Origin: Prado023 sp049688595
GTDB taxonomy: Bacteria > Actinomycetota > Actinomycetes > S36-B12 > CAIYMF01
Length of the DNA stretch: 16,742 nucleotides
Direction of reading: 5' to 3'
NCBI GenBank assembly: GCA_049688595.1
Contig: JBAVLA010000057.1
Location: 1 to 16,742, forward strand
The notes under the pieces are model-generated. The model was not told the origin of the DNA and made no database searches. It saw only the letters and a program-made list of their open reading frames with translations. Shown here piece by piece: positions 6,209 to 12,254 of this stretch. How positions within the stretch are numbered: position 1 is the stretch's first letter; every line of letters starts with the position of its first letter. The position numbers and the translations under genes are program-made.

Positions 6209-7666
6209 TCACCGCCGCCTCAACCACGAGGCGATGCGACGCCGCCTGCGAGGCCCGGCCAACAGTCCGTCGCGATCGAGTTCGTGGGCCGCTACCGCCG
6301 CAAGCCGGGCGTCAAGTTGCAGCCTCTCCCCGGCTGCGTCCTCATCGCCACACCACCCACACTCGGCACCTCGGCGCGGATGCACGTTCATCGCGCTGCG
6401 GTCTCGTACGAACTCGAAGTGGTGGACCGCCTCGGTCGTGCTCAGGTCGGTGACGGCGAGCATGAAGTCGGTGGTCGCCTGAGCCGCGGTGATCCCGTTG
6501 AGGCTGATGACGCTGGGAGCGGGGATGTTCTCGACGTAGCGGGCGGCGGCACGCTCGACCGCGGGCGCCATGTCGATTGCGAGTTCGGCGGGCTTGACGA
6601 GGCCGTTGCACCAGAGGCATCCCTGTCCTGGTGTCATTCGGCGGTATCCGGCATGAATCCGTCCGACCTCTCCGTCCTCGTTGGCGGGCACACGAACCCC
6701 AAGCTGCGTGGCGGGGATGAGGTGCGTCTCGACGATCGCGTTGACCCAGTGCCGCGCGGCGTGCGTATCGGCGGCAAGGAAGATCCAGTCGCACCTAGTC
6801 AGGAGGCGTAGCGCTCTAGGATCTTCGACGGCGGCCTGCAGGGTTGTGGCACGACCGGTGGGGTTGGCTCGGAGAGCGTTCCGGCGGGCCAGCTCGGTCT
6901 TAGGCTTGCCGATGTCACAACGGCCTGCACCGACAAGACGGGGCAGGTTGGTCTCCTCGACTCTGTCGTGGTCGATTAGGACGAGATGGCCGATGCCGAG
7001 GCGGGCGAGGTACTCGCCCACTATGCTCCCCACACCGCCAAGCCCCACGATGGCCACCGTCATCTCGCGGAAGCATGCCTGGCCGAGGTCACCGAACAGG
7101 CGCGTCTGGCGGTCGAACGCCGCGTCGACACTGACCGGTCTGGCGGGCGCGGGTCGGAGGCGCCGCAGCTGTGCACCGGGGATGACCAGTTCCGCGAGTG
7201 GAGCCCTAGTACCGTCGGGGAGCCAGAGATCCCCGGCAGCCGCCTGAGGGGTACAGACCACGGCGCCGACAACCTGGCCGGTGATCTGTCGGATGGCCGG
7301 GTAACCACGTTCGTGGCTTTCCAGGTCGATGCGCGAGAACCCCACATGGGTTGTTCCGCCGTGGTTGTGGAAGGCGATGTAGGCGAGTCCGGCGGAGCGA
7401 GCCCGCAGTGCGGCATCGCGCACGAAGTTTGCGCTGAGGGCGCGTTGCCCGTGGATGCCCGGGACGTATTCGACTGCGTCTTCGGCGAGGAGCACCTCGG
7501 CTGCCAGGAGTCTTGAGCCGCGGGGGCCGTTCACGACCTTTGCGAGGACGACAGCTCCGTGCTCCGCGTCATCGGCGAACAGGTGTTCTTCGAGTCGCGC
7601 CCAGTCACGAGGGCGGAGCGTCAGGCTCCACCCCCGCGCTGGCGGGTTCACTGGTCGGCGAACCAT
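6209..7666 (-). CDS. JAB-E1 fusion: JAMM peptidase plus ThiF-family adenylyltransferase
   Basis: The 485-residue protein has two domains. Residues 12-165 form a JAB/JAMM isopeptidase: E36-H-G, then FHNHGG with H100 and H102, then S111-x-x-D114, a complete zinc-protease set (the HxH to Ser gap is one residue longer than in AMSH). Residues 180-440 form an E1/ThiF/MoeB-like domain: GLGGVGS at 208-214, IDHDRVEETNLPR at 231-243, K254/K256, D300, and a structural zinc site C350-LW-C353 with C436-GW-C439. The family adenylates the C terminus of a ubiquitin-like protein; the JAB part removes tails or conjugates. No cysteine lies between 354 and 435, where ThiF/MoeB enzymes carry theirs. ATG 7666 overlaps the E2 gene by 19 bp and has GAAGG upstream. 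The last gene of the operon. Confidence 0.93.
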   Translation of the reverse strand: MVRRPVNPPARGWSLTLRPRDWARLEEHLFADDAEHGAVVLAKVVNGPRGSRLLAAEVLLAEDAVEYVPGIHGQRALSANFVRDAALRARSAGLAYIAFHNHGGTTHVGFSRIDLESHERGYPAIRQITGQVVGAVVCTPQAAAGDLWLPDGTRAPLAELVIPGAQLRRLRPAPARPVSVDAAFDRQTRLFGDLGQACFREMTVAIVGLGGVGSIVGEYLARLGIGHLVLIDHDRVEETNLPRLVGAGRCDIGKPKTELARRNALRANPTGRATTLQAAVEDPRALRLLTRCDWIFLAADTHAARHWVNAIVETHLIPATQLGVRVPANEDGEVGRIHAGYRRMTPGQGCLWCNGLVKPAELAIDMAPAVERAAARYVENIPAPSVISLNGITAAQATTDFMLAVTDLSTTEAVHHFEFVRDRSAMNVHPRRGAECGWCGDEDAAGERLQLDARLAAVAAHELDRDGLLAGPRRRRRIASWLRRR

Positions 7667-8043
7667 GCCAGGACCTTCGCAGCCTTGAGGGCGGCGGTGT
7701 CACGACGAGGGTTCCACCCGTTGGACCGTCGTGACAGTTGTAGGGCGGGGCGGCCCTTCCACGTGACGCGCTGGACCGCGGCGCCGTGTGCACCACCGTC
7801 TCGGCGGCCGACCGGGCCGATGTGGTGCGGGTAGATGTCGGCATTCGGGTAGGCGGCACTGATCCGGAAGCCCAGCCAGGTCGCGCTGGGCGCGTACTGG
7901 TCGCCGACGTGGATGTTCTCGATGATGACGACGGCGTCGCCCCCAAACTCGTGATCAATGCTCATCTCGTGGCCGGCGAACTGCTTGCGGAGTTCCTCGA
8001 CCGCCCGATCGACCGGGGTGGCGACGTCAGGAGTTGTCGTCAC
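7648..8043 (-). CDS. E2/UBC-fold protein lacking cysteine
   Basis: The 131-residue protein sits between the ubiquitin-like gene and the JAB-E1 gene and overlaps both (17 and 19 bp). Its core, WLGFRISAAYPNADIYPHHI (56-75), has the strand then Tyr-Pro turn of the E2/UBC fold, and the C-terminal stretch LQLSRRSNGW plus DTAALKAAKVLAWF matches the prokaryotic E2 groups found with multiubiquitin operons. I re-read the whole frame codon by codon and found no cysteine, so the thioester-forming residue of classical E2 enzymes is absent. H73/H74 and S104/S107 are the conspicuous polar residues near where the active site would be. It could use a serine or oxyester, act as a non-catalytic scaffold, or let the E1 transfer directly. 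GTG start within the end of the upstream gene. Confidence 0.82.
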   Translation of the reverse strand: MTTTPDVATPVDRAVEELRKQFAGHEMSIDHEFGGDAVVIIENIHVGDQYAPSATWLGFRISAAYPNADIYPHHIGPVGRRDGGAHGAAVQRVTWKGRPALQLSRRSNGWNPRRDTAALKAAKVLAWFADQ

Positions 8044-8311
8044 CGGTGACCGCCACGAAGTCGAGGTTGGGGTGGATCTGGATCAGGTCGGTGTCCCCGA
8101 TGACGTCGTAGTGGTTGCCGCGCTGCACGGAGAGCACGAAGTCGGGTCGGACGTCGCTGGCACCCTGTGCGATGGCTGCTTCCTTGATCTGAAGGCCGGT
8201 GTACTTCCCCGCGGGCAGGATCACCGGACTGTTGTTGACCGCGATGGTGACGTCATGCGTGTTCTTGTGCGCGTCCGCGGTCCCGCGGGGCGACTGGTCG
8301 GCTACCGTCAT
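8027..8311 (-). CDS. Ubiquitin-like protein, single multiubiquitin-type beta-grasp domain
   Basis: This 94-residue protein starts at an ATG with a strong AGGAGG eight bases upstream. After a polar leader of about 18 residues, a beta-grasp domain spans about 19-88: VTIAVNNSPVILPAGKYTGL is the first hairpin, then a helix (QIKEAAIAQ), then DFVLSVQRGNHYDVIGDTD and IQIHPNLDFVAV. This pattern (VNN, G-x-x-TGxxI, F-V at the end) is that of the bacterial multiubiquitin family, here with one domain rather than tandem copies. The protein ends TGDDNS: one glycine (G90) and a four-residue tail instead of a terminal Gly-Gly, suggesting that the JAB domain encoded two genes downstream trims it before adenylation. 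First gene of the operon. Confidence 0.9.
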   Translation of the reverse strand: MTVADQSPRGTADAHKNTHDVTIAVNNSPVILPAGKYTGLQIKEAAIAQGASDVRPDFVLSVQRGNHYDVIGDTDLIQIHPNLDFVAVTGDDNS

Positions 8312-8468
8312 TGCAGTCCTCCTGGGTTAGGGCCTCGTGATGGGGGCGCCTCCGGTTCAGTGGCAGCGCCATCACCACAGATGTCTGGGTCAGTTTTCTG
8401 AACCAGTTCGGTACAACGTTCACTATACTACACCTATCCGGTGTACCATTTGGACGTGAGGAGGTGCG
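8312..8468. promoter_or_regulatory. Shared divergent control region of the Ubl operon and the toxin-antitoxin operon
   Basis: This 157-bp stretch separates the divergent Ubl and HigB starts. An inverted repeat GGTACAACG (8410-8418) / CGGTGTACC (8439-8447), 8 of 9 positions matching, flanks a -10-like TATACT (8424-8429, plus strand) that also reads TATAGT on the minus strand (8422-8427). A second pair, GGTTCAG (8354-8360) and CTGAACC (8398-8404), lies closer to the Ubl gene. The repeat around the -10 is where a HigA-type antitoxin would bind to autoregulate. -35 boxes are not clear. Ribosome sites AGGAGG face both ways. Confidence 0.6.
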
Positions 8469-8804
8469 GTGGAGATCGGCTTCCGGCGGGCGCCCGAGCA
8501 GGCCTTCTTCCGAAGTTCCGTACAAGTGCGAAGGAAGTACGGCGCAGCCTGCGCCGAGAAGATCGCACTCCGCTTCACCCAGATCCGAGCGGCCGCCACC
8601 CTCGACGTCCTGTGCAAGATCCCGCAGGCCCGCTGTCACCAACTCAAGGCCGACCGCAGCGAGCAGTTCTCGTTGGACCTAGAACATCCGCTTCAGATGA
8701 TCGTTGAAGTCGATGAAGTGCTGGTGCCGCGCCTGGCGGACGGCGGCATCGATCGCGCGCACGTCCGCCGACTGGCGTTCGTCGAGATCGCCGAAACGCA
8801 CTGA
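8469..8804 (+). CDS. HigB/RelE-superfamily toxin
   Basis: The 111-residue product fits the HigB-type branch of the RelE/ParE superfamily of mRNA-cleaving toxins: QVRRKYGAACAEKIALRFTQ, then IRAAATLDVLCKIPQARCHQ, the core EQFSLDLEHPLQMIVEV, and a C-terminal helix ending VEIAETH. Small size, gene order (toxin first) and the adjacent HigA gene all agree. GTG at 8469 has GAGGAGG at 8459-8465. It is followed by a GGAGG-preceded antitoxin start 16 bp after its stop, so both are cotranscribed. In known systems the toxin cuts mRNA on the ribosome when the antitoxin is degraded. Key catalytic residues cannot be assigned with certainty by eye. Confidence 0.82.
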   Translation: MEIGFRRAPEQAFFRSSVQVRRKYGAACAEKIALRFTQIRAAATLDVLCKIPQARCHQLKADRSEQFSLDLEHPLQMIVEVDEVLVPRLADGGIDRAHVRRLAFVEIAETH

Positions 8805-8819
8805 GAGAGGAGGGAACCC

Positions 8820-9935
8820 GTGACCGACATCCGTGAGCGCGAGTGGCACTCGTACGAGTCCGACGATGTTCCGATCCCTGGCGAGACGCTCTTGGAGACG
8901 CTCGACGGACTTGAGATGTCGCAGAGCAAGCTTGCGGCCCGAACGGGTCTGACCCTCAAGCACATCAACCAGATCGTGAAGGGCAACGCCTCGATCACAC
9001 CCTCTACGGCGCTCGCCCTTGAACGAGCAACCGGTGTCGCCGCTTCATTCTGGAACACCCTGGAAGCTGACTATCAGGACCACAAAGTCCGGACCGAGGA
9101 ACTCGCGTCTCTGGCCGCGCAGGCTGACTGGCTCGATCGGATGCCGCTGAAGGACCTCCGCGCACGCGGGCACGTCACAGCGACCAAGGCGAATCCAGGG
9201 CGCCTTCTTCAAGAAGTGTTGACCTTCTTCGGCGTCGGCAACGTTGCCGCGTGGGAGATCGCGTGGGACGAGCCGGCGGCAGCGTTCCTTCAATCAAGTG
9301 CTTACAAGATCGACCCAGGAGCGGTTGCGGCGTGGCTGCGCCTTGGCGAGATTGAAGCCGAGGAAGCTGCCAAGGAGCTGAACTTCGGGCCCTTCGACCG
9401 AGGGATGCTTCGAGCCGCCCTTCCGAAACTTCGGGCCATGACTACCCAGACCCCCGATGAGTTCTTCCCAGAGCTGCTCTCTACATGCGCCCAGGCGGGC
9501 GTGTGCGTCGTGATCGTTCGGGACGTCGGCGGCACCCGTGCGAGCGGAGCGTCACGCTTTATCTCACCTGCGAGAGCAGTCGTCCAACTAAGCAACCGCG
9601 GCAAGCGAAACGACAAGTTTTGGTTCGCACTGTTCCACGAACTGGGCCACCTTCTGCTCCACAGCAAGAAGGAAACCTTCATGCAGTTCGAGAACAAGAC
9701 CGCCGGTGGGTCGGGGGCACAGATCGAGAAGGAGGCCAACGACTTCGCAGGACGACTGCTAATACCTGCGGAGGCCGAGGAGGAGCTGTTCGCTATCAAG
9801 TGCCCAGCAGATGCCGTGGTTTTGGCAAACCGTCTCGGGATCGCGCCGGCCATCGTCGCTGGTCGCTACCAGCGCGAGACGCAGAACTGGACCTTTGGGA
9901 TGACCCTGTTCCAGACGTACGAGATCCGAGACTGA
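8820..9935 (+). CDS. HigA-type antitoxin fused to ImmA/IrrE metalloprotease
   Basis: The 371-residue protein has an XRE/HigA helix-turn-helix at about 20-80 (LGxxLxMSQSKLAARTGLTL style, with NQIVKGNASITPSTALALER and SFWNTLEADY). The C-terminal half is an ImmA/IrrE (M78-like) metalloprotease domain: H273-ELG-H277 with E305 of EKEANDFAGRLLIP as probable third zinc ligand. ImmA/IrrE proteases cut transcriptional repressors under stress, and HigA-like XRE proteins repress toxin operons, so this fusion probably combines repressor and protease in one chain and could switch itself or its toxin off on a signal. GTG 8820 follows GGAGGG. The length is that of known HigA-ImmA/IrrE fusions. Confidence 0.88.
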   Translation: MTDIREREWHSYESDDVPIPGETLLETLDGLEMSQSKLAARTGLTLKHINQIVKGNASITPSTALALERATGVAASFWNTLEADYQDHKVRTEELASLAAQADWLDRMPLKDLRARGHVTATKANPGRLLQEVLTFFGVGNVAAWEIAWDEPAAAFLQSSAYKIDPGAVAAWLRLGEIEAEEAAKELNFGPFDRGMLRAALPKLRAMTTQTPDEFFPELLSTCAQAGVCVVIVRDVGGTRASGASRFISPARAVVQLSNRGKRNDKFWFALFHELGHLLLHSKKETFMQFENKTAGGSGAQIEKEANDFAGRLLIPAEAEEELFAIKCPADAVVLANRLGIAPAIVAGRYQRETQNWTFGMTLFQTYEIRD

Positions 9936-10086
9936 CGGGGAGTGGTAGACGCTCGCCGCAGTCACATGGGCGGTGAGGCTGCGGTCGTAGGACCGTTACA
10001 CCTTCGTGAAGCGGGGGCTGCGAGAGAGATCCCGGGTACCGTCGTGCATGCCCGGGTGTCGGGGTGGGGGCTAGGCCCTGCAGGGG
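9936..10086. other. Structured intergenic stretch with tandem hairpins
   Basis: No gene is seen. Just after the antitoxin stop lie a hairpin CTCGCCGC / GCGGTGAG (9952-9959 with 9970-9977, one G-T pair, 10-nt loop) and a second CGGTC / GACCG (9982-9986 with 9991-9995, four-base loop), then a small CTTC/GAAG palindrome at 10003-10012. The first is probably a terminator for the toxin-antitoxin operon; the tandem arrangement could also be a small structured RNA. Confidence 0.4.
9952..9977 (+). terminator. Candidate terminator of the toxin-antitoxin operon
   Basis: An 8-bp stem (one G-T pair), 10-nt loop, starts 17 nt after the antitoxin stop codon. No T-run follows. Confidence 0.4.
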
Positions 10087-10250
10087 GTGGTTGTGGGTCT
10101 GTCGTCGGTGAATCGTGCGCTGCTGGGGATTCCGCAGCGGGCGGAGTCGGGGCAGGTGGGCGTCTGGTCTACACGTTCGTGGATCCCGGGATCGCCGCGC
10201 CGCTGGAGACCTTGGGCCATCACGTGGTCTACGGCCCGCCGCGGCTCCGG
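10087..10250 (+). pseudogene. Possible 5' remnant of a P-loop ATPase gene, frameshifted
   Basis: From GTG 10087 (after GGGGG) the frame reads VVVGLSSVNRALLGIPQRAE, then after a shift of frame at about 10155-10163 it reads LVYTFVDPGIAAPLETLGHH and VVYGPPR. Together this resembles the N-terminal segment of a group of actinobacterial ATP-binding proteins where a VNRALLGIPxRA stretch is followed by a (V)xYGRRGTGKT P-loop. The P-loop itself is missing: the similarity stops where it would start, next to the end of the recombinase gene. So this looks like a broken gene cut at the recombinase junction. The family memory behind this call is weak. Confidence 0.35.
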
Positions 10251-10257
10251 CGAGATG

Positions 10258-11265
10258 TCAGCGGGTGTGGACGTGGGCGAGTACGGGGTTGGCGGCGACC
10301 GCGCCGCGGAGGTGGTCGGGGCGGGTGGTCAGGTAGCGCTGGGTGGTGGCCAGGCTGGCGTGGCCGAGTAGGCCCATGACCTCGATGGCGGTGGCGCCGT
10401 TCTCCAGAAGGCTGGTGGCGAAGGTGTGCCGCAGGGCGTGGACCAGGGCCCCGGTGGGGCGGTGGGAGTTGATCCCGGCGGCCCGGTAGGCCCGTTCGAC
10501 CAGGTGCGCGAGCTGCGCCGACGTCAACGGCTGGCCCTTGTCCCCGAGCCACAGCGCCGCCCGCGCGGGTGCTGACCACGGGTCGACGGGCCGGGCCCGC
10601 CCCGCAACAGGCCAGCGGGCCCACCGCTCGGCCAGGTAGGCGGCCAGCAGGTCCTCGAGGCGGGGGTCGACCGGGACCGCCCGGTACTTGTCACCCTTGC
10701 CGTGCCGGACCGCGACCTGACGCGCCCCTGGCCCGCCCTCCACGTCGTCCACGGTCAGGGCCAGGACCTCGGAGCGGCGCAGCCCGGTGGCTGCCAGGGT
10801 GGCGATCAGGGCGTAGTCGCGGATCGGCCACGGGTACCGGGCCGGGACCCGCCCGTCGACCAGCACCTCCAGCAGCGCGGTCATGTCCGCGTCGGTGAAC
10901 GCCTGCGGCGCCGACCGGGCCGCCTTGGGCTTGGGCACTGCAGCCATCGGGTTGCCGGCCAGCAGGCCCTCGACGACCAGGTGGTCGCACAACCGGTTCC
11001 ACGTCGCCCACGCCCGGCGCACCGACGCTTTCGCGTGTCCGTCGGCGTACCCGGCGAATCCGGCCCGCAGTCGGGCCGCCGTCAGATCGGCCACGACCAG
11101 CTGCTCGGGACGTGCGTCCAACCGCTCACGCACCAGGTTCACGTCCGCGGCGTAGGCGGTGATCGTGTGCGGCGAGGGCTTCCCGGCCCGCAACATGGTC
11201 AGGAACCCGGCGATCGCGGTGTCCAGCGGCACCGGGGGAGCGGTCCCAGCAGGATCGGCAGCCAC
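10258..11265 (-). CDS. Tyrosine recombinase/integrase
   Basis: The 335-residue protein has an N-terminal SAM-like core-binding domain (about 12-112) and a C-terminal catalytic domain. The catalytic set is complete by eye: R163 in ATGLRRSEVLAL, K190 in HGKGDKYR, H276-x-L-R279-H in VHALRHTFAT, H302 in GLLGHAS and nucleophile Y311 in TTQRYL. Such enzymes cut and rejoin DNA at specific attachment sites. GTG at 11265 has no clear Shine-Dalgarno; a near-perfect 10-bp inverted repeat lies 23 bp upstream. The 3' end is duplicated, with about 88% identity, as the remnant at 6005-6150. It points away from the CMD-LURP operon, and towards the conjugation/TA cargo. Without attachment sites its element boundaries are unknown. 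Xer-like phage or IME integrase. Confidence 0.92.
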   Translation of the reverse strand: MAADPAGTAPPVPLDTAIAGFLTMLRAGKPSPHTITAYAADVNLVRERLDARPEQLVVADLTAARLRAGFAGYADGHAKASVRRAWATWNRLCDHLVVEGLLAGNPMAAVPKPKAARSAPQAFTDADMTALLEVLVDGRVPARYPWPIRDYALIATLAATGLRRSEVLALTVDDVEGGPGARQVAVRHGKGDKYRAVPVDPRLEDLLAAYLAERWARWPVAGRARPVDPWSAPARAALWLGDKGQPLTSAQLAHLVERAYRAAGINSHRPTGALVHALRHTFATSLLENGATAIEVMGLLGHASLATTQRYLTTRPDHLRGAVAANPVLAHVHTR

Positions 11266-11287
11266 ACCCGCAGCCTAGCCCGTGGAC

Positions 11288-11311
11288 TCCCAATAACACA
11301 CGTTATCGGGA
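11288..11311. promoter_or_regulatory. Inverted repeat upstream of the recombinase gene (operator or core site)
   Basis: Arms TCCCAATAAC (11288-11297) and GTTATCGGGA (11302-11311) match at 9 of 10 positions and are separated by ACAC. It is AT-rich in a GC-rich context and lies 23 bp before the start codon. The size and symmetry fit a tyrosine recombinase core site or an autoregulatory operator; no second copy was found in the window. Confidence 0.45.
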
Positions 11312-11510
11312 ATCTGCGTCTCCGATGCTGTGGGGAGGCGTCAAGGGTGGCGGGCAAGGGACGGACGCCTCTTCACGCCGCACTTGCTCGGGCGGGATCG
11401 CACGGTCGCGCCCTCGCAGGGCATGGGGTCGACGGCGATCGGTAGCCGAGGACGCCGAACTCGTCGCGGACAGCCGCCCCACGGATTGCCAGGGCGGACT
11501 GACGGGTTCA

Positions 11511-11524
11511 GCGGCCTCGGCCGC
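11511..11524 (-). terminator. Candidate terminator of the CMD-like gene
   Basis: Palindrome GCGGCC / GGCCGC with two central bases, effectively a 5-bp stem and four-base loop, 16 nt after the CMD-like stop on its strand. No T-run. Confidence 0.35.
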
Positions 11525-11539
11525 ACGTCCTGCTGTGGC

Positions 11540-11860
11540 TCAGGCCTCGTCGGCTTCGGCGGCGAGTTCGTCGAGTGCGATCGCGAGGCCCAGGGCACTG
11601 GCGATCTTGCCGGCGGCCGAGACCACGCGGGGCGCGCCGACGATAGGGGCGATGGCGATCAGGACGCTGCGCGCGTCGTCGAGGGTGAGGTCAGTGCCGG
11701 TGGCAGCGCTGAGGTTGACCAGATATGAGGCTGGAGGGGCGTCGACTGCGACCAGGGCGGCGAGTCGGACCAGCATCAGGGCCTCGTCGCTGAAGCCGAC
11801 CCGGTCCACTGAGGCTGAGGTCATCTCCAGGATGGTGTCTAGCAGGGGGTTGTCTGACAT
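11540..11860 (-). CDS. Carboxymuconolactone-decarboxylase-like (AhpD-fold) protein
   Basis: From ATG 11860, with AAGGAA upstream, the product has 106 residues. ALMLVRLAALVAVDAPPASY, then LTLDDARSVLIAIAPIVGAP and RVVSAAGKIASALG, are the typical helices of the carboxymuconolactone decarboxylase/AhpD superfamily. The CxxC pair of peroxidase-type members (AhpD) is absent, so a redox role is unlikely; many actinobacterial members of this kind are of unknown function. It is the last gene of the probable LURP-SHOCT-hypothetical-CMD series. Longer frames upstream in this phase have no coding character, so the ATG at 11860 is preferred. Confidence 0.75.
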   Translation of the reverse strand: MSDNPLLDTILEMTSASVDRVGFSDEALMLVRLAALVAVDAPPASYLVNLSAATGTDLTLDDARSVLIAIAPIVGAPRVVSAAGKIASALGLAIALDELAAEADEA

Positions 11861-11875
11861 GGGGGTTCCTTTCCG

Positions 11876-12254
11876 TTCCTTCGGTCCGTGACGCGATTGG
11901 AGGGGCGTCCGGAGCTTCCCGCGGGGCGAAAGCCACCTCGCGGCGTCTCGGGTCAGCTCGGCTCGGCCGCATCCGCACGCGGTTCTGGGCCTCGGCGTAT
12001 GGGTCGGCCGCAACTTCGGGGGGGGCGACGACAAGGGTGGGCACGACCTCCTTGGGGACGCCCCACTGTGCGAGCTGCTCGGTGACCTGGGCCTGGGATG
12101 CGGCGAACTGCTCACCGATGAGGCGGCGGCCGGCCCAGTCCGCCTCGCGCTGGCGCAGCACTCGCTCCATCCGATCCAGCTGCTCCTCGTCGATGGACAG
12201 GTCGTAGGCCAGGGACGTGAACCGGGCCAGGTCCGTGCGGTAGGGGCCGATCAG
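11876..12254 (-). CDS. Hypothetical helical protein with unclear start and stop
   Basis: Between the SHOCT gene and the CMD-like gene the minus strand carries well-behaved high-GC3 coding sequence: LARFTSLAYDLSIDEEQLDR, then MERVLRQREADWAGRRLIGE, then QFAASQAQVTEQLAQWGVPK and PTLVVAPPEV. I do not recognise the family; it looks like a long helical or coiled segment. No ATG or GTG lies upstream of the ATG at 12170 in this frame, although coding character begins at the SHOCT stop (12251-12254), so the start may be a CTG overlapping that stop or the 12170 ATG (GAGGAG 12 nt before). The frame has no stop until 11691, deep inside the CMD-like gene, so the C terminus is degraded or frameshifted. Boundaries here are approximate; an eight-G run lies at 12018-12025. 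Confidence 0.4.

Larger units (their letters stand above)
11266..11539. other. Intergenic region between recombinase and CMD-like gene
   Basis: The region holds the recombinase promoter side with the repeat at 11288-11311 and another 8-bp perfect inverted repeat GAGGCGTC (11335-11342) / GACGCCTC (11364-11371) with a 21-nt loop. Near the CMD-like stop is the palindrome at 11511-11524. No frame here has convincing coding character. Confidence 0.5.

Noticed and set aside
9945..10040. tRNA-Leu-like string TGGTAGACGC after the antitoxin gene
   Set aside because: No T-arm with GTTCGAATC, no acceptor pairing and no clear anticodon stem; the match is confined to the D-loop-like piece.
10702..11445. 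247-codon plus-strand frame opposite the recombinase
   Set aside because: Antisense shadow of a gene with all catalytic residues in place.
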